Source: Butyricicoccus porcorum (GTDB taxonomy: Bacteria > Bacillota > Clostridia > Oscillospirales > Butyricicoccaceae). Taken from it: a DNA stretch of 47,214 nt. The DNA lies in NCBI RefSeq assembly GCF_002157465.1, contig NZ_NHOC01000020.1:1-47214 (forward strand), read 5' to 3'. Every line of letters starts with the position of its first letter. The first letter of the stretch is position 1. This document shows, in pieces, positions 8,774 to 18,957 of the stretch. The position numbers were made by a program, and so were the translations under genes. The notes beneath the pieces were generated by a model, which worked only from the letters and a program-made list of their open reading frames with translations, had not been told where the DNA came from and did not search any database.

Positions 8774-9445
8774 GTGGCCGGGAAACACGGGCAGATGTCC
8801 GAATCGCTGCTGGTCGGAACGCTGCTGGCGCTCGCCGGCGGATTCATGGATGCCTATACCTATCTGATCCGCGACCAGGTATTTGCCAACGCACAGACCG
8901 GCAACATTGTCCTGTTCGGTGTTCACCTGATGAACGGGGAATGGCGGCAGGCTCTGCATTATTTTATCCCGATTGTGTCCTTTTCCGTGGGCGTGCTGCT
9001 CGTGCTGGCGATTCGGGCACGTATGCAGGAAAACCGCACGCTGCACTGGCGGCAGCTGGTGCTTGTGCTGGAAATTGTCCTGCTGTTTGTAGTGGCATTT
9101 TTGCCGCAGCAGATGAATATGCTGGCAAATGTGCTGGTGTCGTTTACCTGTGCGATGCAGGTCGAGTGCTTTCGCAAGATTCGCGGCGTGACCTGCGCCA
9201 CGACGATGTGTACGGGCAATCTGCGCTCCGGCACCGAGCTGCTGTGGAATTACCGCAGGTCGGGCGATCCCGACCAGAAGCGGCGCGGAATGCATTATAT
9301 TATTGTAGACCTCGTGTTTGTCGCCGGGGCAATGCTCGGCGCACTGGTCACGCGGTTTACAGCGGAAAAGGCCATTCTGACGGCATGTGTGCTGCTGGGC
9401 GCGGCGTTTATCGCCATGTTTTTGGAGGAAGATATCTTTACCTGA
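8774..9445 (+). CDS. YoaK/DUF1275 family membrane protein
   Basis: A 223-residue integral membrane protein of the YoaK (DUF1275) family. It has the family's N-terminal GGFMDAYTYL and NAQTGNIVLFG motifs and about six hydrophobic segments, including FIPIVSFSVGVLLVLAI, LVLVLEIVLLFVVAFL and LVFVAGAMLGALV. The mid-protein motif TCATTMCTGNLRSGTELL is also typical. The substrate of this family is not known. GTG 8774 is chosen because the AAAGAGGG ribosome binding site lies 8 bases upstream; GTG 8765 in the same frame overlaps that site. The stop is 19 bases before hflX. Confidence 0.85.
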   Translation: MAGKHGQMSESLLVGTLLALAGGFMDAYTYLIRDQVFANAQTGNIVLFGVHLMNGEWRQALHYFIPIVSFSVGVLLVLAIRARMQENRTLHWRQLVLVLEIVLLFVVAFLPQQMNMLANVLVSFTCAMQVECFRKIRGVTCATTMCTGNLRSGTELLWNYRRSGDPDQKRRGMHYIIVDLVFVAGAMLGALVTRFTAEKAILTACVLLGAAFIAMFLEEDIFT

Positions 9446-9464
9446 CCGGAAGGAGGGACAGGCT

Positions 9465-10739
9465 GTGGAAGAATGGATGGAAGAAATGGAGCCGGACCGG
9501 GCGGTGCTCGTCGGCCTGCATGCGTCGGTGTTTACCGCAGAGGAGGACGCGACCTGGGAGACTCTGGACGAGCTGGAGGCGCTGCTGGAGACCGCGGGCG
9601 GCGAATGCGTCGCAAAGATGCTCCAGAGCAGGAATGCACCGGAAGCACGGACTTTTATCGGCGAAGGTAAGTTGCAGGAGTTGACTGAACTGGCGCGCGA
9701 CAACGATGCGACGCTGATTGTATTCGACAATGAGCTGTCGCCGTCGCAGATGCGTGTGCTGGAGGAAGCAACCGGGCGGCCGGTGCTCGACCGCAGTGCG
9801 TTGATTCTGGATATTTTTGCCCAGCGCGCCCGCACAGGCGAGGGCAAGCTACAGGTCGAACTGGCACAGTATCAGTACATTCTGCCGCGTCTGTCCGGTT
9901 TGGGCAAGACCATGTCCCGTCTGGGCGGCGGCATTGGCACGCGCGGCCCGGGCGAGAGCAAGCTCGAAAGCGACCGGCGCCATATTCGCCGCCGCATCGA
10001 CCGCCTGCGCCGCGATCTGGAGGATGTGCGCCGCGTGCGCGCTGTCCAGCGCCGCCAGCGAAAAAAGGCGGAGCTGCCGTTGGTTGCCATTGTCGGCTAC
10101 ACCAATGCGGGCAAATCGACGCTGCTCAACACGCTGACCGATGCGGGCATTGAGGCGAATGACCGCCTGTTTGACACGCTCGACCCCACAACGCGCAAGC
10201 TGCGCATTTCCGACACACAGGAGATCCTGCTGTCCGATACCGTTGGATTTATCCGCAAGCTGCCGCATCATCTGGTGTCCGCTTTCAAGGCGACGCTGGA
10301 GGAGGTCGCATATGCCGACCTGCTGCTGCATGTCGTAGACATTTCGCGCGAGGACTGGCGCGAGCAGGCGGAAACAGTCGACAAGGTCATTACACAGCTC
10401 GGTGCACAGCAGATTCCGCAGATTCTCGTGTGCAACAAGGCGGATCTGTGTGAAAATCCCGACCTGATCCCGTCCGGCGAGGACATTGTGGCGATTTCCG
10501 CCAGGCAGGGGCGCGGCATGGAACAGCTGCTGGCGGCGATTGAAAAGGCGCTCGGACGCGGCAAGCACCGCATTACCGTCTGTATCCCGTATGCGGACGG
10601 CTATCTGCTCGACGTCATCCATAAGGAAGCAGCGGTGTTTGCCACCGAGTATACCGGCGAGGGCACAAAGCTGGAGATCGAATGCGATGACAAGCTGTAT
10701 GGTCAGCTGCGCGGATATGAGGTTGCGGCGGATGAATGA
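9465..10739 (+). CDS. hflX: GTPase HflX
   Basis: HflX is a ribosome-associated GTPase that splits or rescues stalled 70S ribosomes. The protein is 424 residues. An N-terminal HflX domain (EARTFIGEGK, RTGEGKLQVELAQYQYILPRL, GGGIGTRGPGE) is followed by a basic coiled linker (RRIDRLRRDLEDVRRVRAVQR). The G domain starts at GYTNAGKST (G211), with G3 DTVGF and G4 NKAD. The start is GTG 9465, seven bases behind AGGAGGG; the frame is open further upstream but overlaps yoaK there. Its end overlaps yigZ by 8 bases, suggesting translational coupling. Confidence 0.95.
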   Translation: MEEWMEEMEPDRAVLVGLHASVFTAEEDATWETLDELEALLETAGGECVAKMLQSRNAPEARTFIGEGKLQELTELARDNDATLIVFDNELSPSQMRVLEEATGRPVLDRSALILDIFAQRARTGEGKLQVELAQYQYILPRLSGLGKTMSRLGGGIGTRGPGESKLESDRRHIRRRIDRLRRDLEDVRRVRAVQRRQRKKAELPLVAIVGYTNAGKSTLLNTLTDAGIEANDRLFDTLDPTTRKLRISDTQEILLSDTVGFIRKLPHHLVSAFKATLEEVAYADLLLHVVDISREDWREQAETVDKVITQLGAQQIPQILVCNKADLCENPDLIPSGEDIVAISARQGRGMEQLLAAIEKALGRGKHRITVCIPYADGYLLDVIHKEAAVFATEYTGEGTKLEIECDDKLYGQLRGYEVAADE

Positions 10740-11364
10740 CAGCTATCTGGTTCCCGCAGGGTACGGCGAGGGGCTGTATGAAGACCGGCGTTCCAAATTC
10801 ATCGGCGAGATTTTTCCGGTGGAAACGCCGGAGGAGGCCATTGCCAGAATCGCGGAAGTGAAGGCAAAATACCGCGACGCACGCCATCACTGCTATGCCT
10901 ATATCATCCGCGAGGGCAATTACATGCGCTATTCGGACGATGGCGAGCCGCAGGGCACGGCGGGCATGCCGATGCTCGATGTGCTGCGGCGCGAGAACAT
11001 CACCAACGTCTGCTGTGTGGTCACGCGCTATTTCGGCGGCGTGCTGCTCGGCACAGGCGGGTTGGTCCGCGCGTATACCAAAAGCGCACAGCTCGGGCTG
11101 GAGGCGGCAGGCATCAATCAAATGAGCAGCTATTCCGTCCTGCTCATCACCTGCCCGTATTCACTGCTCGGCGTGGTGCAGAACATCCTGCCAGAGCACG
11201 ATTGCATGACAGATGACATCGAATATGCCGCCGATGTCACGTTGACCGTCACGCTGCCGGAGGGCGGGGAAGAAGCACTCGCGGCGGCGCTGCGCGACGC
11301 GACCAGCGCTGCGGTCGATGTCGAAGTGATGGAAAGCCGCTTCATGGGGCGGCGTCTGCGCTGA
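10732..11364 (+). CDS. YigZ/IMPACT family protein
   Basis: A 210-residue member of the YigZ/IMPACT (UPF0029) family. The N-terminal domain has SKFIGEIFPV, HHCYAYI, SDDGEPQGTAGMPML and TRYFGGVLLGTGGLVRAY motifs; the C-terminal half is a ferredoxin-like DUF1949-type domain. The eukaryotic homologue IMPACT regulates the GCN2 kinase; the bacterial role is unclear, with translation or ribosome links suggested, which fits its coupling to hflX. The start is fixed at ATG 10732 by the overlap with the hflX stop. No clear terminator follows, only an AT-rich A/T palindrome at about 11382-11402. Confidence 0.9.
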   Translation: MNDSYLVPAGYGEGLYEDRRSKFIGEIFPVETPEEAIARIAEVKAKYRDARHHCYAYIIREGNYMRYSDDGEPQGTAGMPMLDVLRRENITNVCCVVTRYFGGVLLGTGGLVRAYTKSAQLGLEAAGINQMSSYSVLLITCPYSLLGVVQNILPEHDCMTDDIEYAADVTLTVTLPEGGEEALAAALRDATSAAVDVEVMESRFMGRRLR

Positions 11365-11490
11365 TCCAACTGTCTACATAAAAATTTTTCAGAAAAATTT
11401 GCGAAAAAAAGAGGAGTTTGCGGGAGCAGTACGGTATTTATTTATGTACGGGATTTTTCGCAGACGAAGCAGCGAAAGGGGGGCACGCCG

Positions 11491-12492
11491 ATGCGCGAGG
11501 ATCAGGAACGGCTGGAACGGCTGACGCTGGCAGATTGGGCGACGTTTGCGGACGAAAGCCGCGGACGGGAAAGCGATACCCCGCCGTGCCCGCGCCGCAC
11601 CTGCTTTCAGCGCGACCGCGACCGCATTGTGCACTGCAAGGCGTTTCGGCGGCTGGGACACAAAACCCAGGTCTTTATTTCCCCCGAAGGAGACCATTAC
11701 CGCGATCGGCTGACGCATACGCTGGAGGTCGCGCAGATTGCGCGGACGATTGCGCGCAGCCTGCGGCTCAATGAGGATCTGACCGAGGCAGTGGCGCTGG
11801 GGCATGACCTGGGGCACACGCCGTTTGGACATGTCGGCGAGCGCACGCTGGACAGCCTGTGCAGCGAAATCGGCGGCTTTCACCACAACAGGCAGAGTCT
11901 GCGCGTGGTGGACTGTCTGGAGCGCGACGGCGATGGGCTGAATCTGACATATGAAGTGCGCAATGGCATCGTCTGTCACACCGGCACGGCGCATGCGGAG
12001 ACACCGGAGGGGCGCATTGTCCACTTCGCCGACCGCATTGCCTATGTCAACCACGACATCGATGACGCCGTGCGCGCCGGACTGATTGTCCCGGCAGACT
12101 TGCCGCGGGAGGCGGTGCGCGTGCTCGGCGCGACGCACGGCGACCGCATTGACACGATGGTGGCAGATATGGTGCGCTATGGCGAGACTGAGCATGACAT
12201 CGGCATGTCTGCCGAGGTGCACGACGCCATGATGGAGCTGCGCGCTTACCTGTTCCGCGAGGTTTATGCCGGGCAGGCACAGGAAGAAGCACACAAGGTC
12301 GACGGATTGCTGCGCACGATGCATGCGTATTTTACGCGGCACACCGATGAGCTGCCCGAATTTTATAAAAAACACATCGAACGTGACGGCGCAGAGCGCG
12401 TTGCCTGCGACTATATCGCGGGCATGACCGACCGCTTTGCCGTTGCAAAATACACCGAATTATTTATTCCAAGGAGCTGGAACATCAAGTGA
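11491..12492 (+). CDS. dgt: dGTPase-like HD phosphohydrolase
   Basis: A deoxyguanosinetriphosphate triphosphohydrolase-type protein of 333 residues, expected to hydrolyse dNTPs to nucleoside and triphosphate and so affect dNTP pools. The HD-domain metal ligands are visible: HTLEVAQ, AVALGHDLGHTPFGHVGE, FHHNRQSLRV and the later VNHDIDD. The N terminus has the family motif CFQRDRDRIVHCKAFRRLGHKTQVF. The start ATG 11491 follows AAAGGGGGG. A possible promoter is TTGCGG (11418) with a weak -10 near 11442. It heads a run with dnaG and rpoD, a common clostridial arrangement. Confidence 0.92.
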   Translation: MREDQERLERLTLADWATFADESRGRESDTPPCPRRTCFQRDRDRIVHCKAFRRLGHKTQVFISPEGDHYRDRLTHTLEVAQIARTIARSLRLNEDLTEAVALGHDLGHTPFGHVGERTLDSLCSEIGGFHHNRQSLRVVDCLERDGDGLNLTYEVRNGIVCHTGTAHAETPEGRIVHFADRIAYVNHDIDDAVRAGLIVPADLPREAVRVLGATHGDRIDTMVADMVRYGETEHDIGMSAEVHDAMMELRAYLFREVYAGQAQEEAHKVDGLLRTMHAYFTRHTDELPEFYKKHIERDGAERVACDYIAGMTDRFAVAKYTELFIPRSWNIK

Positions 12493-12519
12493 TTCCCGCA
12501 CGGGAGAAGGGAAACGCAC

Positions 12520-14289
12520 ATGGCAATTGATGATCGTTTTATCGACGAGCTGTCCGCACGGTGCGACATTGTCGACATTGTTTCCCGCTATGTGGCGCTC
12601 AAAAAGAGCGGTAACAACTATTTTGGGCTGTGTCCGTTCCACAACGAAAAAACCGCATCGTTTTCCGTTGCGCCTGACAAGCAGATTTTTCATTGCTTTG
12701 GCTGCGGCGCGGGCGGCGGGCCGATCCGGTTTATCATGAACATCGAAGGGCTGGATTTTCCGGATGCTGTCCGGTTTCTGGCCAGACAGTACAATATGGA
12801 GGTGCCCGAAACCGGGGAAAATCCCCGGCACCGGCAGGAGCGCAAGCGTGTGCTCGCGGCGCTCAAAGATGCGGCGCGGTTTTTCTATGCACAGCTGCAC
12901 GGTCCGGCGGGCACGCAGGCACTGCGGTATTTCCAGCAGCGCAGACTGAGCCGACGCACGATGGGCAATTTCGGGCTGGGCTATGCGCCCGATTCGTTCC
13001 ACGCGCTGCTCGACGCGATGACCGCACAGGGCTATACAAAGGAAGAACTGGCGGCGGCCGGTCTGATTGCGCGCAGTCAGAACGGTACATATTACGACAA
13101 GTTCCGCAACCGTGTCATGTTCCCGATCATCGATGTGCGCGGCGATGTCATCGGCTTCGGCGGGCGCGTCATGGATGACAGCAAACCGAAATACCTCAAT
13201 TCGCCCGAGACTATGGTCTTTAACAAGCGGCGCAACCTGTTTGCAATGAACCTTGCCAAAAAGACCAGGAGCGAGTATTTCCTGCTCGCCGAGGGCTACA
13301 TGGATGTCATTGCACTGCATCAGGCGGGCTTTGACAGTGCGGTTGCCTCGCTCGGCACGGCACTGACCGACGAGCAGGCGCGCCTGCTCACACGGTATAC
13401 CAAGACCGTCATTGTCTGCTATGACGCAGACACGGCGGGACAGACCGCTTCTCAGCGCGCGATTGATATTTTGAAAAAAGCCGGGCTGCGTGTGAAAATC
13501 CTGCGCATCCCGGGCGCCAAAGATCCGGATGAGTTCATCAAGGCAAAGGGGGCGGAGGCGTTCCGCAAGCTCATTGAGCGCTCGGACAACGACATCCGCT
13601 ACCGCATTGAGTCCGCACGCGACAAATATGACTTCACGGAGGATGACCAGCGCATTTTGTTCCTGCGCGAGGCGGCGGGGATCATCGCGGCACTGGAAAA
13701 CCCGGTCGAACGCGATGTCTATACCGCTTCGACCGCGAAGCTCGCGGGTGTGACGCAGGCTGCGTTCCAGCAGGAGGTCAAAAACGCGCAGACACGGCTT
13801 CAATATCAACAGAAGCAGCAGTATCATCGGCAGGTGCGCGCACCCGCACAGGCAGCACAGCCAAAGGAGCGCACCATTCATTACGACAACATGCGTTCTG
13901 CGCGCGCGGAAGAAGGGCTGCTCGCACTGCTGTTCTCCGACGCATCTCTTTTGCCGGATATGCGGGAAAAAGTTCGCCCGGAGGATTTTTCTTCTCCTGT
14001 GCTGGGCAAAATTTATGGACACGCCATTGCGCTGTTCGACAGCGGGCGCGGTATTACCGTTTCGGCGCTGGAGCCTGTGCTCCAGCCGGAGGAAACCGAA
14101 CTGCTGGTCGCCGCATTGGGCACGGAAATTTCTGCGGATCGGCGGCAGAAAGCAATGGAGGATTATATTGATATTATCGCGGAGCAGAAAGCTGCGCGTG
14201 ATATACCCGGACAGGATGGCGAGGATCCGCTGCTGCGCAAGGCACAGCTCCAGCGGAAAACCAAGCGGTTCGACGGGACAGAGGGGTAA
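12520..14289 (+). CDS. dnaG: DNA primase
   Basis: DnaG synthesises RNA primers at the replication fork. At 589 residues it has a CHC2 zinc-binding domain (C38, H41, C59, C62), an RNA polymerase domain with the TOPRIM glutamate in EGYMDVIAL (E258) and the DADTAGQ motif, and a C-terminal helicase-interaction region starting after the Q-rich linker QYQQKQQYHRQ. The ribosome binding site GGGAGAAGGGAAAC precedes ATG 12520. It is the middle gene of dgt-dnaG-rpoD, 27 bases after dgt and 63 bases before rpoD. Confidence 0.97.
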   Translation: MAIDDRFIDELSARCDIVDIVSRYVALKKSGNNYFGLCPFHNEKTASFSVAPDKQIFHCFGCGAGGGPIRFIMNIEGLDFPDAVRFLARQYNMEVPETGENPRHRQERKRVLAALKDAARFFYAQLHGPAGTQALRYFQQRRLSRRTMGNFGLGYAPDSFHALLDAMTAQGYTKEELAAAGLIARSQNGTYYDKFRNRVMFPIIDVRGDVIGFGGRVMDDSKPKYLNSPETMVFNKRRNLFAMNLAKKTRSEYFLLAEGYMDVIALHQAGFDSAVASLGTALTDEQARLLTRYTKTVIVCYDADTAGQTASQRAIDILKKAGLRVKILRIPGAKDPDEFIKAKGAEAFRKLIERSDNDIRYRIESARDKYDFTEDDQRILFLREAAGIIAALENPVERDVYTASTAKLAGVTQAAFQQEVKNAQTRLQYQQKQQYHRQVRAPAQAAQPKERTIHYDNMRSARAEEGLLALLFSDASLLPDMREKVRPEDFSSPVLGKIYGHAIALFDSGRGITVSALEPVLQPEETELLVAALGTEISADRRQKAMEDYIDIIAEQKAARDIPGQDGEDPLLRKAQLQRKTKRFDGTEG

Positions 14290-14352
14290 GGCGTATCGGC
14301 ATAACATATTGCTGGTATTGCATTTTCAGTTACATTTTTGGAGGCTTAAAGA

Positions 14353-15573
<1,221 letters not shown>

Positions 15574-15609
15574 GGCACAGTAATTTATTCCCAGAGAGGA
15601 GAACTCAAC

Positions 15610-16098
15610 ATGGTTCGGCGCGATAAAGACAACTATTATCTGGATATGGCGGAGGTCGCGCTGGAGCGCGGCACCTGCCTGCGCCGCAATTTCGGCGCGG
15701 TCATTGTCAAAAATGACGTCATTATTTCTACCGGCTACAACGGTGCACCCCGCGGGCGCGCCAACTGTATCGACCTGAATGTCTGCATCCGTGAACAGCG
15801 CAACATCCCGCGCGGCACGCATTATGAGTTCTGTCGTTCGGTACACGCGGAGGCCAATGCCATCATTGCCGCCTCGCGCGAGGAAATGCTCGGCTCGACG
15901 CTGTATCTCGTCGGACGCGATGCACAGACCGGAGAAATCATGCCGGATGCCAATTCCTGCCCTATGTGCAAGCGGCAGATCATCAATGCCGGTATCAGCC
16001 GCGTTGTCATCCGCCGCGACCACGACCATTATGACGTCGTGGACGTGCAGGAATGGGTCGATCATGACGAGCTGCTTGACGGCCAGATCGGCTATTGA
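15610..16098 (+). CDS. dCMP deaminase family protein
   Basis: A 162-residue zinc-dependent cytidine/deoxycytidylate deaminase, predicted to convert dCMP to dUMP for thymidylate synthesis. Zinc ligands and the catalytic glutamate are visible: H79 and E81 in SVHAEANAI, and C117 and C120 in SCPMCK. The substrate-type motif GYNGAPRG is typical of dCMP deaminases (ComEB type). It lies 36 bases after rpoD with AGAGAGGAG ahead of the ATG, probably cotranscribed, and ends in a strong terminator. Confidence 0.9.
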   Translation: MVRRDKDNYYLDMAEVALERGTCLRRNFGAVIVKNDVIISTGYNGAPRGRANCIDLNVCIREQRNIPRGTHYEFCRSVHAEANAIIAASREEMLGSTLYLVGRDAQTGEIMPDANSCPMCKRQIINAGISRVVIRRDHDHYDVVDVQEWVDHDELLDGQIGY

Positions 16099-16123
16099 TT
16101 CATATAATTTCATTGTTTTGCAG

Positions 16124-16169
16124 AACAGGAATCTCATCCCCCTGAGGGAAACGGGATTCCTGTTTTTTT
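16124..16169 (+). terminator. Terminator of the dgt-dnaG-rpoD-deaminase unit
   Basis: The stem AACAGGAATC (16124-16133) pairs with GATTCCTGTT (16155-16164) and is followed by T's. The inner CATCCCCCTGAGGGAAAC adds a second short stem. Confidence 0.85.
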
Positions 16170-16202
16170 ATCGATGGATCAAGAACACAAAAGTTCACAT
16201 AT

Positions 16203-16238
16203 TCAACTGTTGATTTGGTCAACCATTTGTGTTAGACT
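16203..16238 (+). promoter_or_regulatory. Promoter with three half-sites, likely MarR autoregulation
   Basis: The -35 TTGATT (16210-16215) and -10 TAGACT (16233-16238) have 17-base spacing. Overlapping the -35 are three alternating half-sites, TCAAC (16203), GTTGA (16209) and TCAAC (16219), forming two overlapping inverted repeats. This is where a MarR dimer would be expected to block transcription of its own operon. Binding is inferred. Confidence 0.55.
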
Positions 16239-16276
16239 TATGTCTGTTCATCAATATGGGCGAAAGGAGGTTACAC

Positions 16277-16777
16277 ATGAACCAACGGGATAAAGAACGG
16301 GAAAACCAGCTGATTGTGGAATATTTCCAGACAATGGATACCTACCGGCGTCTGAACTGGGACAGCTTGCTGAAAGGTGTTTCCGGAAGGGAAGTCCAGT
16401 TTCTCAAGACAATCGAGCGGTTTCACTGGACACATCCGGAGGTCCCGGGGGTGTATGTCAACGATCTTGCAGAGAAGCTGGGGGTTACCAAATCCGCAGT
16501 TTCCAAAATGCTGCGGCATTTGGAGGAGCGCGGGCTGATTGAGCGGCGCGTTGATCCGGATAACCGCCGCAATACGTTTGTCTGTCTGACAGAAGAGGGC
16601 TTTGCCATGGGTGAGCGCCAGCGGGAAAACTATGATGCATTTCTGATGCGCGTTGTGGACTCGCTCGGGGAAACACGGTATCTGGACATTGTCGCCGGAA
16701 TGCGCGAAATGGCACAGTGCATGGCACGTGAGCTTGAATGGGCAAACGAAAATAAAAAAACAGAGGAGGAAACCTGA
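16277..16777 (+). CDS. MarR family transcriptional regulator
   Basis: A 166-residue winged-helix regulator of the MarR type. The DNA-binding domain spans about residues 50-110: VNDLAEKLGVTKSAVSKMLRHLEERGLIERRVDPDNRRNTFVCLTEEG, with the conserved D-x-R wing. ATG 16277 is chosen because AAAGGAGG sits 6 bases before it; the frame is open upstream without such a site. Its stop TGA shares one base with the ATG of the ABC exporter gene, so it most likely controls that exporter, as MarR repressors of multidrug pumps often do. Confidence 0.9.
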   Translation: MNQRDKERENQLIVEYFQTMDTYRRLNWDSLLKGVSGREVQFLKTIERFHWTHPEVPGVYVNDLAEKLGVTKSAVSKMLRHLEERGLIERRVDPDNRRNTFVCLTEEGFAMGERQRENYDAFLMRVVDSLGETRYLDIVAGMREMAQCMARELEWANENKKTEEET

Positions 16778-18957
16778 TGCGAGCAATATTTGGCTATTTA
16801 AAGGGATCATGGCGGACCGTCTGCGTGGCTTTTGCGCTGCTGATCGTGCAGGCATATTGTGATCTGACGCTGCCGACCTACATGAGCAATATTGTCGACG
16901 TCGGTATCCAGCAGAACGGCATTGAAAGCGCCGTGCCGGAACAGATCCGGGCACAGACGCTGTCCGATCTCGAGCTATTTATGACCGACGATGAGATTGA
17001 ACGGATCAAAACCGGCTATTGGGAAGGCGAAGACGGAATCTGGACGCGCAAGACCTATCTGGATGACGAACAGATGGATGCGCTGGCAGATGCGTTTTCC
17101 GTTCCGATGGCGATGCTTTATCAGATGGAAAACAGTGATACGCAGGCGGACAGCACACAGGCGGTACACAGCATGGACGAACTGCGGCAAGCGCTGGATA
17201 TGGGCCTGGTGACCAAAGACCAGCTGCTGCAAATGCGTGAGCAGGCACTGGACCAGATGGACGGAATATCAGACAGCACGATACAGCAGATCGCCGTCAT
17301 GTACATTCAGCAGGAATATGAAGCGATGGGCATTGACATGGGCGAGTACCGCAACCACTATCTGTGGAGCATAGGCGGAAAAATGCTCGGCCTCGCCGCA
17401 CTCAGTGTCTGTGCGGCAATGATTGTCGGACTGCTTGCCAGCCGCACCGGTGCAGGCATCGGACGCGACCTGCGAAACAACGTGTTCGGCAGGGTGCTGA
17501 AATTTTCCAATGCCGAGATGAATCAGTTCTCTACGGCATCGCTCATCACGCGCTGTACCAATGATATTCAACAGGTACAGATGGTCTGTGTTATGCTGCT
17601 GCGCATGGTGCTGTATGCACCGATCTGTGCGGTTGGCGGCGTTCTCAAGGTCGCACACACCAAAACCGGTATGGGATGGATTATTGTCGTCGCTGTGGCC
17701 GCAGTATTTGCAGTGATTGGCACACTGATGTCACTTTCTCTGCCGAAGTTTAAGAAAATGCAGTCACTGGTTGACCGGCTGAACCTGATTAGCCGTGAGA
17801 TTCTGACCGGCGTTATGCCGATCCGTGCATTCAGCCGGGAAAAGCATGAGGAGGAGCGCTTTGCGGGCGCGAATACCGATCTGATGCGCACACAGCTGTT
17901 TACCAACCGTGTTATGACCTTTATGATGCCGGCGATGATGCTGGTTATGAACGGCATTACTGTCATGATTGTCTGGTTCGGCAGCAAGGGCGTCGATCTG
18001 GGCAATTTGCAGGTCGGCGATATGATGGCATTTATCAATTATACGATGATGATTGTCATGTCGTTTATGATGCTGACCATGATTTCTATTATGCTTCCGC
18101 GCGCCGGCGTTGCAGCGGAGCGCATCAATGAGGTACTGCACACCGAGCCGACTATTATCGACCAGCCGAAGCTCACCGGAGAAGAAGAACAGCGCGATTG
18201 GCAGGGACGCATTTGCTTTGATGACGTTTCGTTCCGGTATCCGGGTGCAGATAACGATGCATTGGAGCACATCAGCTTTACCGCAGAGCCGGGCAAAACA
18301 ACTGCGATCATCGGCTCGACCGGCTGTGGCAAGACGACATTGCTCAATCTGATTCCACGTCTGTACGATGTCACAGAAGGTCGGGTCACGCTGGACGGCG
18401 TGGATGTGCGCGATATTACGCAGAAGACGCTGCGCGACCAGCTGGGCTATGTGCCGCAGAAGGGCATTCTGTTTTCCGGCGACATTGCGTCCAACCTGAA
18501 ATTTGCCGAAGGCGTCACGGATGACGACATGAAACAGGCTGCGGAGATTGCGCAGGCGACCGAGTTTATCGAAGGCAAGCTCGACCGCTATCACAGCCCC
18601 ATTGCACAGGGCGGCAGCAACGTATCCGGCGGACAGAAGCAGCGTCTGTCAATTGCGCGTGCCGTCGCCAGACATCCGAAGGTGTTCCTGTTCGATGATT
18701 CGTTCTCCGCATTGGACTATAAGACTGACGCCGCGCTGCGCCATGCGCTCAGCGAAAATGTCGGCGATGCAACGGTCATTATCGTTGCACAGAGAATTTC
18801 TACCATTCTGCATGCCGATCAGATCATTGTACTCAATGAGGGTAGAATTGACGGCATCGGCACACATGCAGAGCTGCTGCGCTCGTGCCAGACCTACCGG
18901 GAGATTGCGGAAAGCCAGCTGAGTGCAAAGGAACTGGAAGGAGGCGCTACCAAGTGA
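16777..18957 (+). CDS. ABC multidrug-type exporter, subunit with degenerate ATPase site
   Basis: A 726-residue type-I half exporter: membrane domain then nucleotide-binding domain. Walker A is GSTGCGKTT (from G513) and the signature is VSGGQ (616-620). Walker B reads FLFDDSFSALD, so the residue after D640 is D641 rather than the catalytic glutamate. Between the first two membrane helices (about residues 40-195) lies a large hydrophilic insert absent from compact exporters such as MsbA. It is expected to pair with the next gene product as a heterodimer, exporting an unknown substrate. TGATG overlap with marR and a GAGGAGGAAA ribosome binding site define the start. Confidence 0.9.
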   Translation: MRAIFGYLKGSWRTVCVAFALLIVQAYCDLTLPTYMSNIVDVGIQQNGIESAVPEQIRAQTLSDLELFMTDDEIERIKTGYWEGEDGIWTRKTYLDDEQMDALADAFSVPMAMLYQMENSDTQADSTQAVHSMDELRQALDMGLVTKDQLLQMREQALDQMDGISDSTIQQIAVMYIQQEYEAMGIDMGEYRNHYLWSIGGKMLGLAALSVCAAMIVGLLASRTGAGIGRDLRNNVFGRVLKFSNAEMNQFSTASLITRCTNDIQQVQMVCVMLLRMVLYAPICAVGGVLKVAHTKTGMGWIIVVAVAAVFAVIGTLMSLSLPKFKKMQSLVDRLNLISREILTGVMPIRAFSREKHEEERFAGANTDLMRTQLFTNRVMTFMMPAMMLVMNGITVMIVWFGSKGVDLGNLQVGDMMAFINYTMMIVMSFMMLTMISIMLPRAGVAAERINEVLHTEPTIIDQPKLTGEEEQRDWQGRICFDDVSFRYPGADNDALEHISFTAEPGKTTAIIGSTGCGKTTLLNLIPRLYDVTEGRVTLDGVDVRDITQKTLRDQLGYVPQKGILFSGDIASNLKFAEGVTDDDMKQAAEIAQATEFIEGKLDRYHSPIAQGGSNVSGGQKQRLSIARAVARHPKVFLFDDSFSALDYKTDAALRHALSENVGDATVIIVAQRISTILHADQIIVLNEGRIDGIGTHAELLRSCQTYREIAESQLSAKELEGGATK

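Noticed and set aside
12460-14307. A 615-codon open frame on the minus strand opposite dnaG
   Set aside because: It is the antisense of the primase gene, with composition typical of reversed coding sequence and no motifs.
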